DNA of 64,000 nucleotides from DASXIF01 sp036498145 (GTDB taxonomy: Bacteria; Actinomycetota; Actinomycetes; Mycobacteriales; Jatrophihabitantaceae): contig CAVPSV010000005.1 of assembly GCA_963708625.1 (NCBI GenBank), positions 248,001 through 312,000 on the forward strand, written 5' to 3'. The notes under the pieces were generated by a model. That model ran no database searches and was not told the origin of the DNA. It worked only from the letters and a program-made list of their open reading frames with translations. The position numbers and the translations under genes are program-made. Below, one piece after another: positions 24,521-31,975 of this stretch; the first letter of the stretch is position 1; every line of letters starts with the position of its first letter.

Positions 24521-27436
24521 CTAACCGATCGAGCGAGTCGCGATGTCGGGGATCGTCGGGTCGAGGTCCCAGCCGGCGTCGTAGTCGGCTTGGCGGTCGG
24601 GCAGCAACCGCACTTCGAGGTCGCGAGCGACCGCGTCCATCTCGAAGGGAAGTGTCCAGGTGCGGCGTTGGGCGCGGACGCATCCGAGTAGGCGAGCCGC
24701 GCGGGCGGGGTCACGCTGATGGTCCTGTTGGGCGCGGGCTACCAGCGCAGCGAGCAGGTCCTTCAGGCCTCGGGAGAAGGTCTGCTCGGCTAAGGCGGCG
24801 ATCGCCTCGGTGAGATCGCTCGTGGCCGACTGGTGTCGGCCGTTGCGCTGGAGCAGGACGGTGCGGCGCCAGGCGAGTCGTGCGATGTCCCATGGTGCAG
24901 CGTTGGCGGATCGGGTGAGGGCTAGGTCGAGTATCTCGAGGGCGTTGTCCGGGCGGCCGTCACGGAGTTCAGCCTCGCTGAGCAAGATAGCGGCGTCCCA
25001 GGGAAAGCGGCCCTCGGCCCAGTCGGCGTCGAACCCTCGCCGGGCGAGTTCTCGGGCTTCGCCGATCTGGTCGAACGCCAGCAGGACAGCGGCCTTGTTG
25101 AGCAGCCCTCCGACCGCCCAGTCTGGCGACACCCCCGGGCCAGGCTTATCGAGTTCGGCCGCTAGGAATAGCGCCTCGTGCACTGCCCCACGGTCGAGCA
25201 GCAGGGAAGCGAGGAGCCCGCGAGCGACCAGATCAGCCTCATGTCCGAGCATTCGCCGCGCGGCCTCTTCGGCTAGCGCCGGGTTTCCAATGCCGAGCAA
25301 CTTGGCGAGCAGGTAGTCGCGCTCCTGCAGCCGATAGCCGAGTTCGGACTCGGTCAGATTCAGGTCGCGGAGTGTGGTCTCGAGTTCCTCGGCGAGCCGC
25401 AGAAGGTCATCCTCGGCTGTGGCGAGTTTCATCTGACCGAGAACGCTCTGCGCAATGACCTCCGGGTTGCCGCTCTCCCGGCCTTCGGCCACAGCGAGAC
25501 GCAGTTCATGATCGGCCTGCGCGGCCAGGCCGAGTATCTCGGAGGCATCTCCCCGGCTCCAGTGGAGGATGGCGCGGTCGCCGGCGTCAGTCGCGACCGT
25601 GAGGGCATGAGCCGACATCTCAAGGTATTCGGCGGCGTGCCCGAACTGGCTCATGGAATTGCCGAGGTCCGTGACCAGCCGGACTTCGGCGTCAGTGGGG
25701 CCGTTGGATCGCCGATACGCGATTGCCGCCCGCAGGTGTGGCAGGTCGCGGGCGACGACGCGGTCTTGCCCGGAGAACGTGCCGTCGTTGAATGCGGTAG
25801 TGAGTCGGCTTTGGAAGTAGGTGGCGTGCCGGTCGTGGAGGTGGTCGCGGCTGCCCTGTGCAAGCTGTTCGGTGAGGTGGTCGCGGATCGCCACAAGAAG
25901 CGCGTACCGGGTGTCGTCGTCGGCGCTCTCGACCGTGTGGACCAGGCTCTTGTCGACAAGATCAGCGAGGAGGGCGAGGGTGTTTAGTCCATCCGGGCAT
26001 AGTGCCTCGACTAGATCGAAGTCGGCTGGCGCCGAGAGGACCGACAAGACGTCGAGCAGGGCGTGTTCCTCCGGTGTGAGCGCGTCGACTGACCACGCGA
26101 TGGTGGCGCGCAGAGTGCGCTGTCGCTCGGGCACATCGGGTGCGTTGCTCGCAAGGACGGACGTGTTTGAGGTCAAACGTCCGAGCAGTGCATCCGCGGT
26201 GAACATCTTCATCCGCGCGGCGGCTAATTCGAGGGCCAGCGGGTGGCCGTCCAGGCGTGCGCAGATCGCGGCGACAGCCGCGGCGTTCGACCCGGTGATG
26301 GTGAAGTCCGGCCGGACGGCGGTCGCCCGGTCGAGGAACAGCCTGATGGCGTCGGTCTGCTCGAGCTGCGCCGCAGTGGCATTCGCGTCCGGCGCGGGCA
26401 TAGGTGCGAGGGGAATCTGTCTCTCGCCGCGGATGTGGAGGGGTTCGCGGCTGGTGGCCAGCACTCGCACGGTGGCGGTGCGGGCGAGAAGGTCGGCGAC
26501 GAAATGGGCGCAGTCCAGGATCTGCTCGAGGTTGTCCAACACGAGCAGGGTGGGTTTGTCCGCGAGTGCTGCTGCCAGGGCCCGGGCGGGGTTGCCGAGG
26601 CCGTAGTGCACGTCGAGAGCTTCTGCCACTCGGGCCGGGACCAGGGCGTGGTCGGTGAGCCCGGACAGGTCGATGAACCACACATCGCCTACCTCCGACC
26701 CGGCGAGTTCCGCGGCGGCTTGCAAGGCAAGGCGCGTCTTGCCCATGCCGCCGAAGCCGGTCAGGGTGACCATCCGGTTCGCCCGCACGGCCGCCACGAG
26801 AGCTTCGAGTTCGGATTCACGGCCGATGAACGAGGAGGTCTGGATCGGCAAGTTGTGCCGGGCCTGGTTCAGCGACAGCAACGGTGGAAACGTATCCGGT
26901 GGGTCGTCATGGTTGAGTTGGTAAACGTGCTCGGCGCGGGTCAGATCTTTGAGCCGGTGCTCACCGAGATCCGTCATGGTGATGCCGGCGGGCATCGCGC
27001 CGCCGACGAGTCCGGCGGTCGTGCTGGTGAGCAGGATTTGGCCCGGGTGGGCGATGCCGCGTAGCCGGGCGCAGCGGTTGACTGCGTCGCCGTAGTAGTC
27101 CCCGGCACGTAAGTCTGCTTCGCCGGCGTGCAGTGCGGTCCGCACAGTGATCGGCGTAGCTGTCGGCCACGACTCCGCGTTCAGTGCCACGTTCAGCCTC
27201 GCAGCCGCGACGAGTGCGTCGCGTGGTGAGGTGAACACGGCGAACCTGGAGTCACCCTCTCCGCGCGGACGGACAAGCACTCCGCCGGCCGCCTCCACAG
27301 CGGCCTCGATCAGCTCGTCGTGACGGGCCATCACGCCGCCCATCAGCGTCGGCTCGGTTTCCCACAGCCGCGTCGAACCGACCACGTCAGTGAACAAGAA
27401 CGTCACCACACCCGACGGCAGCCCGATCCCCATCAT
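24521..27436 (-). CDS. Class III nucleotide cyclase - STAND ATPase - helical repeat protein (second copy)
   Basis: 971 residues. Cyclase domain (about 5-180): first metal Asp in FLFTDVVGSTR, second in GEGDSRFAVF, catalytic Asn and Arg in GDAVNRCARL. The substrate-selecting Lys position is Arg (RGEGD), so ATP versus GTP use is uncertain. A P-loop NTPase of the STAND/NB-ARC type follows (GFGGMGKTRLALQ near 225, LLVLDNLEQ, ATSREPL), then a long alpha-helical TPR-like half. There is no C-terminal LuxR domain, unlike many AfsR/MalT relatives. The ATG overlaps the stop of the upstream paralogue (ATGA), so both are coupled. Likely senses a ligand or partner through the repeats and makes cyclic nucleotide. 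Confidence 0.88.
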   Translation of the reverse strand: MMGIGLPSGVVTFLFTDVVGSTRLWETEPTLMGGVMARHDELIEAAVEAAGGVLVRPRGEGDSRFAVFTSPRDALVAAARLNVALNAESWPTATPITVRTALHAGEADLRAGDYYGDAVNRCARLRGIAHPGQILLTSTTAGLVGGAMPAGITMTDLGEHRLKDLTRAEHVYQLNHDDPPDTFPPLLSLNQARHNLPIQTSSFIGRESELEALVAAVRANRMVTLTGFGGMGKTRLALQAAAELAGSEVGDVWFIDLSGLTDHALVPARVAEALDVHYGLGNPARALAAALADKPTLLVLDNLEQILDCAHFVADLLARTATVRVLATSREPLHIRGERQIPLAPMPAPDANATAAQLEQTDAIRLFLDRATAVRPDFTITGSNAAAVAAICARLDGHPLALELAAARMKMFTADALLGRLTSNTSVLASNAPDVPERQRTLRATIAWSVDALTPEEHALLDVLSVLSAPADFDLVEALCPDGLNTLALLADLVDKSLVHTVESADDDTRYALLVAIRDHLTEQLAQGSRDHLHDRHATYFQSRLTTAFNDGTFSGQDRVVARDLPHLRAAIAYRRSNGPTDAEVRLVTDLGNSMSQFGHAAEYLEMSAHALTVATDAGDRAILHWSRGDASEILGLAAQADHELRLAVAEGRESGNPEVIAQSVLGQMKLATAEDDLLRLAEELETTLRDLNLTESELGYRLQERDYLLAKLLGIGNPALAEEAARRMLGHEADLVARGLLASLLLDRGAVHEALFLAAELDKPGPGVSPDWAVGGLLNKAAVLLAFDQIGEARELARRGFDADWAEGRFPWDAAILLSEAELRDGRPDNALEILDLALTRSANAAPWDIARLAWRRTVLLQRNGRHQSATSDLTEAIAALAEQTFSRGLKDLLAALVARAQQDHQRDPARAARLLGCVRAQRRTWTLPFEMDAVARDLEVRLLPDRQADYDAGWDLDPTIPDIATRSIG

Positions 27437-30339
27437 CCGCGATCTGCCTCGGTCGGGAACGGATCGCCTACTACGGCACTCTTGTGTTCACCTGCATGCT
27501 CGGGAAGCAGCCGTGTCAGCAGCGGCTCGATCTCGTCGTCCATGCCGAACGGCAGCACCCAGTCCTTGCGGTTTGCCCGCACCCACCCAAGCAGGCGGGC
27601 GGCATAGGCGGGGTCTGTCTCGAGGACGCGGGCCGCCTTCTCGACAGCGCAGGCCAGCAGGTCGCGTGCGCCGTAGAAGGGTCCGGCCGAGTTGAGGACG
27701 GCGATCGTCTCGTCCAGGAGCTCGTCGCGCGGGGCGGCGTTCCCGGTGTGGCGCTGCAGGACGCTGCGGCGCCACTCGATCGCGGCGCCCGCGTCGTTGA
27801 GCTCATTCGGCACGCGGCTCCGTGCCCCGTCGAGGATGGTCATCGCCTCGGCGAGTTCACCGCGGGAACGGTGGATGTCGGCGAGGATCTGCGCTGTCTC
27901 GTGCGGTGAGATGTCGGCGTCCAGCTCGTCGTGAAACGCTTGTGTCGCGAGGGTGAGTGCGGTGTCCAGGTCTCCGGTGGCGCGGGCGGCGTCGGCTCGG
28001 ATGGCCAGCGCGTAGGGCTGCCAGATCAGGTCGTTGACGAAGTACCGTTGGGTGTCAGCTAGCGGCTCGGCGACCTCCTGTGCTTCGGCGGCGTGGCCGC
28101 GGTCCAGGAGTAGCACTGCGAGTCGGGCAATGCCGGCGTCCTCCCAGAGCCCGGTGAGCAGAGCGCGGGCCGCCGCTTCCGCCGCTGGCGGGTCGGGGAA
28201 GCGGAGCAGCTTGGCAAGGCAGTTGTTTCGGTCGTCCAGGATGCCCTGACGCCGGCGGTCGTTGGCGATAAGCGGCAGCGCGGTGTCGAAGGCGGTGCGG
28301 GCGACCGTCAGTTCTGCGACGTTCCGCGACGCGAGAATGGCTGCGATGAAGGCATGAACCTTCATTTCCGGGTCGGTGCAACGGTCACCCACTTCGAGAA
28401 GCGCGTTACGTTCTTCACTGGATACCTCGCCGCCTAGGTAGGAGCGGGCGAGTTGGCGTGCTCGAAGGATGGCGACGAGGTATTCGGGGCGTTCGCCCGC
28501 TATGAGTACATCGTCGGACAGTTCGATATATTGGGCATACAAGCCCAGCAAAACCATCACTATGTCAATGCCAGCCACGAGGCGTACGAGGTCGGTGGGC
28601 GGCCCGTGGGCGCGGCGATGGGCGATTGCTGCGCGGATGTGATCCAGTTCGCGGCGAACGAACTCGTGCCACGCCGCCTCAGACTCAGGCACACTTTCAG
28701 CGTCGAAGAAGTCGATGAGTTGCCGGGCGAGGTAATCAGCGTGCCGGTCTTGGTATTCGCGCCGCCCGGAGTCGGTAAGGCTTTCTGCGGCGAAGTCACG
28801 GATCGAGACGAGCAGCCCGTAACGGGTTTCGTTGCCGGCGTCGACGGTGCGGACGAGGGACTTTTCGACGAGTGAGTCGAGCAGGGTGAACGTGTCCGAC
28901 TCCGGCCCAGCGATGGCTTCGATGAGTTCGATGCTGGCGTGGGCGGGCAGGATCGACATCGCCGTGAGCAGGTCGCGCTCGTCGGGTTTGAGGGCGTCGA
29001 CGGACCAGGCGATGGTGGCGCGCAGGGTGCGGTGGCGTTCGGGCATGTCCAGCGTGCCGCCGGTGAGGAGCTGTTGGCCGGACGCAAGGCGTTGCAGCAG
29101 CGAGTCGATGGTGAGCATCTTCATCCGAGCCGCAGCCAGCTCCAAGGCCAGCGGCTGACCATCGAGCCGGGCGCACACCGCTGAGACCGCGGCACAGTTG
29201 CCGGGTGTTACCGCGAAGTCCGGCCGAACCGAGATGGCCCGCTCCACAAACAACCGCACCGCTTCGGAGGTCGACACGACGTCGATGGCGGCGTTCGGGT
29301 CGGGCAGCGGCATCGGCTGCAACGGGAACTGCTGTTCGCCGCGCACCCGCAACGGCTCCCTGCTCGTGGCCAGCACATGCACTCCAGGCGCGGCGGCGAG
29401 CAGTTCCGTGACGAAATGTGCGCAGCCCAGCACCTGTTCGAGGTTGTCCAGCACCAGCAGCAGGTTCTGGTCGGCCAGCGCCCGCAACACCGCCGGCGCG
29501 GCGCCGTCCGCGCCCTCGCCTATCGACAAGACGGTGGCGATCTCGCCGGGCACCCGCGTGCTGTCGGTGATCGCGGCGAGATCGACGAACCACACCCCGT
29601 CAGCAGACCCGTCGCCGAGCTCGGCGGCGGCCTGCAACGCCAGCCGCGTCTTGCCCATCCCCCCGAACCCGAGCACCGTGACCAGCCGATGTTCACCCAC
29701 CGCGTCGACCAGGGCCGCGATCTCTGCCTCACGGCCCACGAACGACGACATCTGCACCGGCAGGTTGTGCCTTGCCCGATTCAGCGACAGCAACGCCGGG
29801 AACTCGGCTGGCAGGTCGTCGTGGTGGAGTTGCCAGATGTGTTCCGCGCGGGTCAGGTCTTTGAGCCGATGCTCACCCAGATCCGTCAGGGTGAGTTCAG
29901 CCGCCATCTCAGCGCCGACCAGCCCGGCGGTCGCGTTGGTGAGCAAGATCTGGCCCGGGTGGGCGATTCCGCGTAGCCGGGCACAGCGGTTGACCGCGTC
30001 GCCGTAGTAGTCCCCGGCACGCAGGTCCGCCTCACCCGTATGGATCGCGGTGCGGACCTGGATTGGCGTAGAGGTCGCCCATGGCTCACCGTGCAGAGCG
30101 ACAGCGATCGCCGCCGCAGCTACCACCGCATCACGCGGCGAGACGAACACCGCGAAGCGAGAATCACCCTCACCGCGAGGCCGCACCACCATGCCGCCGG
30201 CATGGGCGACGGCGGTCTCGATGATCTGGTCGTGGCGGGCCATCACCGCGCCCATCAGATTGGGTTCGGTTTCCCACAGCCGCGTCGAACCGACCACGTC
30301 GGTAAAGAGGAACGTCACGACACCCGACGGCAGCGACAT
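27433..30339 (-). CDS. Class III nucleotide cyclase - STAND ATPase - helical repeat protein (first copy)
   Basis: 968 residues from ATG 30339 (AAGGGGGTGAGC before it), chosen over an in-frame start 75 bp earlier that would run into the operator. The architecture is the same as the downstream gene, and the cyclase and NTPase halves are nearly colinear (FLFTDVVGSTRLWE, GEGDSRFAVF, GDYYGDAVNRCARL, GFGGMGKTRLALQ), while the C-terminal repeat halves diverge strongly. This is a tandem duplication in which the synthesis and switch modules are conserved and the sensing part has diversified. The promoter shares a 110-bp gap with the divergent peptide operon, with a Crp-like dyad starting 24 bp from this start codon. 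Confidence 0.9.
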   Translation of the reverse strand: MSLPSGVVTFLFTDVVGSTRLWETEPNLMGAVMARHDQIIETAVAHAGGMVVRPRGEGDSRFAVFVSPRDAVVAAAAIAVALHGEPWATSTPIQVRTAIHTGEADLRAGDYYGDAVNRCARLRGIAHPGQILLTNATAGLVGAEMAAELTLTDLGEHRLKDLTRAEHIWQLHHDDLPAEFPALLSLNRARHNLPVQMSSFVGREAEIAALVDAVGEHRLVTVLGFGGMGKTRLALQAAAELGDGSADGVWFVDLAAITDSTRVPGEIATVLSIGEGADGAAPAVLRALADQNLLLVLDNLEQVLGCAHFVTELLAAAPGVHVLATSREPLRVRGEQQFPLQPMPLPDPNAAIDVVSTSEAVRLFVERAISVRPDFAVTPGNCAAVSAVCARLDGQPLALELAAARMKMLTIDSLLQRLASGQQLLTGGTLDMPERHRTLRATIAWSVDALKPDERDLLTAMSILPAHASIELIEAIAGPESDTFTLLDSLVEKSLVRTVDAGNETRYGLLVSIRDFAAESLTDSGRREYQDRHADYLARQLIDFFDAESVPESEAAWHEFVRRELDHIRAAIAHRRAHGPPTDLVRLVAGIDIVMVLLGLYAQYIELSDDVLIAGERPEYLVAILRARQLARSYLGGEVSSEERNALLEVGDRCTDPEMKVHAFIAAILASRNVAELTVARTAFDTALPLIANDRRRQGILDDRNNCLAKLLRFPDPPAAEAAARALLTGLWEDAGIARLAVLLLDRGHAAEAQEVAEPLADTQRYFVNDLIWQPYALAIRADAARATGDLDTALTLATQAFHDELDADISPHETAQILADIHRSRGELAEAMTILDGARSRVPNELNDAGAAIEWRRSVLQRHTGNAAPRDELLDETIAVLNSAGPFYGARDLLACAVEKAARVLETDPAYAARLLGWVRANRKDWVLPFGMDDEIEPLLTRLLPEHAGEHKSAVVGDPFPTEADRG

Positions 30340-30362
30340 GCTCACCCCCTTGCCCCGACGGC

Positions 30363-30385
30363 GCTGTGTCAGCACGCGGACAGAC
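30363..30385. promoter_or_regulatory. Crp-like dyad 1, between cyclase and peptide operons
   Basis: GCTGTGTC-N8-GACAGAC; the symmetric core TGTC-N8-GACA (30367-30382) spans 16 bp, the size of a Crp/Fnr site. The same motif recurs at 31510-31532. It lies in the divergent promoter region and could serve both directions. Confidence 0.6.
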
Positions 30386-30412
30386 ACGATCACCAGCCCA
30401 GGACACGATGGC

Positions 30413-30433
30413 ACCTATCCGCAGCACCCACCA
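30413..30433 (+). promoter_or_regulatory. Conserved leader element upstream of peptide 1
   Basis: A 21-bp stretch beginning ACCTATC and ending AGCACCCACCA, 19 of 21 bases identical to 31560-31580, exactly 50 bp downstream of the start of dyad 1. It may contain the -10 region or a 5' UTR control site. Confidence 0.55.
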
Positions 30434-30449
30434 CACGAAGGAGCAGATC

Positions 30450-30602
30450 ATGACCGCGAAGAACATCACTCCCATAGACCCCAAGACGTTCGCCACGGCC
30501 ACGATCGACGGCGCCGAAGACAAGACAGCCGAGCGCAAGACAAACGGCAAGGGCCATCCCCGCAGATCCGCGCGTATGACAAGCGGCATAAAGCACCCAT
30601 AA
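30450..30602 (+). CDS. Small Lys-rich peptide 1 (putative precursor or effector)
   Basis: 50 residues with a GAAGGAG ribosome-binding site. It begins MTAKNITPIDPK, has a central EDKTAERKTNGKG, and ends SGIKHP. The same plan recurs in peptides 2 and 3 downstream, but here the GRKSGRKAS segment has become PRRSARMTS and the terminal aromatic residues are lost. No signal peptide, Cys or membrane segment. First gene of the rightward operon. Confidence 0.65.
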   Translation: MTAKNITPIDPKTFATATIDGAEDKTAERKTNGKGHPRRSARMTSGIKHP

Positions 30603-30642
30603 CGGTTGCCGCCGCGCCGGAAGGGACGGTTGCTGTCACGAT

Positions 30643-30858
30643 GTGCGGGTGGACTGCTGGACGTGTAAGCGCACCGCGGTCGGGTCGTGCCGGTTCTGTG
30701 GCCGGGGGACGTGTGAGGACCACGCCCAGACCCGGGCATTCATCCTGGACGTGTTCGACCGGGCCGGGGTGCCGAACGCCCTGGTGGTCGAGGACGCGCT
30801 GCAGTGCGGACGATGCACTGTCCGCCCGGACCCCGTCGCGCTGCCCGAGCTGGGCTAA
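30643..30858 (+). CDS. Small zinc-ribbon protein (DUF2180-like)
   Basis: 71 residues from a GTG (an alternative GTG lies 6 bp on). Cys pairs CWTCK, CRFCGRGTC, then EDHA and CGRC give two potential zinc sites in the style of short DUF2180-type proteins. It ends 3 bp before the Crp start codon, so the two are presumably coexpressed. It may be an adaptor or redox/zinc sensor for the regulator. Confidence 0.7.
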   Translation: MRVDCWTCKRTAVGSCRFCGRGTCEDHAQTRAFILDVFDRAGVPNALVVEDALQCGRCTVRPDPVALPELG

Positions 30859-30861
30859 GCG

Positions 30862-31527
30862 ATGCGCTGGGCGATCCTGGACGCCGTCCCGGCCGACCAG
30901 GCCCGCGCAGTCCTGGCAGTCGCCCGTCGGCAGTCCTTCACGCGGGGCGATGCAGTGTTCAACGAGGGCGAGGACGGCGAGTGCCTCTACCTGCTCGAGG
31001 CGGGGAAGATCGCGATCCGGGTGACCACCCCGATGGGTGAGGTGGCGACGCTGCGGGTTTTGGTGCCCGGCGATGTGTTTGGGGAACTCGCGGTGATCTC
31101 CCCGGCCCGCCGCAACGCCACCGCCGTCGCGCTGGAAGACGTCACCGTGCGCACCGTGCACCGCGACCAGATGGCCGCGCTGCAAGCTAGCAACCCGACC
31201 GTGGACCAGGTGCTGGTGCGGGCGTTGACCGCAGAGGTGCGGCGCCTATCGACAGCGCTGCTGCATCAGATGTACGTGCCGCTGCCCCAGCGCATCGCCG
31301 CCTGCCTTCTCGATCTCGCCGACGCCTACACCACCAGCCCCGGCCCGGTCACCATCCCGCTTACCCAGGAAGACATCGCCGGACTGTGCGGGGCCACTCG
31401 ACCCACCACCAACCAGGTCCTGAAACAACTCGAAGCCGACGGACTGATCCAACTGTCTCGAGGCAAGCTCGTCGTCGTGGCCCAGGAGGCGATCGCCGCC
31501 CGGATCGACGCTGTGTCCGCGACCTGA
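30862..31527 (+). CDS. Crp/Fnr-family transcriptional regulator
   Basis: 221 residues. The cNMP-binding domain has a canonical phosphate-binding cassette (FGELAVISPARRNATA, with Glu75 and Arg84), so it should bind cAMP or cGMP. The C-terminal winged helix is at about 145-210 (LTQEDIAGLCGATRPTTNQVLKQLEADGL split by position). There are no Fnr-type cysteines. The cyclase pair opposite can supply the ligand. Two matching dyads, one before the operon and one over its own stop codon, are candidate binding sites. Confidence 0.9.
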   Translation: MRWAILDAVPADQARAVLAVARRQSFTRGDAVFNEGEDGECLYLLEAGKIAIRVTTPMGEVATLRVLVPGDVFGELAVISPARRNATAVALEDVTVRTVHRDQMAALQASNPTVDQVLVRALTAEVRRLSTALLHQMYVPLPQRIAACLLDLADAYTTSPGPVTIPLTQEDIAGLCGATRPTTNQVLKQLEADGLIQLSRGKLVVVAQEAIAARIDAVSAT

Positions 31528-31532
31528 CAGAC
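31510..31532. promoter_or_regulatory. Crp-like dyad 2, upstream of peptide 2
   Basis: GCTGTGTC-N8-GACAGAC with the core TGTC-N8-GACA (31514-31529), overlapping the crp stop codon and 90 bp before the peptide 2 start. The outer bases match dyad 1 exactly; only the spacer differs. Confidence 0.6.
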
Positions 31533-31559
31533 GCCGCACCCGACGAGGAACAAACTGAC

Positions 31560-31580
31560 ACCTATCAGGAGCACCCACCA
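31560..31580 (+). promoter_or_regulatory. Conserved leader element upstream of peptide 2
   Basis: Begins ACCTATC, ends AGCACCCACCA, 19/21 identical to 30413-30433, and again exactly 50 bp from the start of its dyad. Confidence 0.55.
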
Positions 31581-31599
31581 CCGACAACCGGAGCACACC

Positions 31600-31764
31600 A
31601 TGACCGCCAAGAAGATCACCCCGGCAGACCCGAAGGCCACCGCCGCCGCCTCGACCAACGCGAAGGCCGACGAGGATAAGACCGCCGACCGCAAGACCAA
31701 CGGCAGCCACTACACCGGCCGCAAGTCCGGCCGCAAGGCCAGCGGCATTCACTACGGCGGCTGA
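31600..31764 (+). CDS. Small Lys-rich peptide 2
   Basis: 54 residues, no Cys and no hydrophobic segment. Plan: MTAKKITPADPK, an Ala/Thr-rich spacer, ADEDKTADRKTNG, then a repeat-like tail HYTGRKSGRKASGIHYGG in which two H-Y-x-G units bracket GRKSGRKAS. It lacks any recognised DNA-binding or toxin motif. The conserved N-terminus and variable centre followed by a repetitive tail recall leader/core peptides, though a nucleic-acid-binding or stress peptide is also possible. Confidence 0.7.
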   Translation: MTAKKITPADPKATAAASTNAKADEDKTADRKTNGSHYTGRKSGRKASGIHYGG

Positions 31765-31805
31765 CAGCACCACCCACCACCCACCACCCATAACAGGAGC
31801 CCATC

Positions 31806-31964
31806 ATGACCGACAAGAAGATCACCCCAGCAGACCCGAAGGCCGTCCCCGCCACGGACGCGAAGACCGACGAGGACAAGACCACCGACCGCAAGACGGC
31901 TCAGATCCACTACGGCGGCCGTAAGTCCGGCCGCAAGGCCAGCAGCGCCCACTGGGGCATCTGA
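31806..31964 (+). CDS. Small Lys-rich peptide 3
   Basis: 52 residues, preceded by ACAGGAG. MTDKKITPADPK, spacer, TDEDKTTDRKT, then IHYGGRKSGRKASSAHWGI: the same tail as peptide 2 with the last Tyr replaced by Trp. It follows peptide 2 after 41 bp without its own dyad, so it is probably cotranscribed with it. The protease gene starts 11 bp later. Confidence 0.7.
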   Translation: MTDKKITPADPKAVPATDAKTDEDKTTDRKTAQIHYGGRKSGRKASSAHWGI

Positions 31965-31975
31965 CCGCTACTCAG

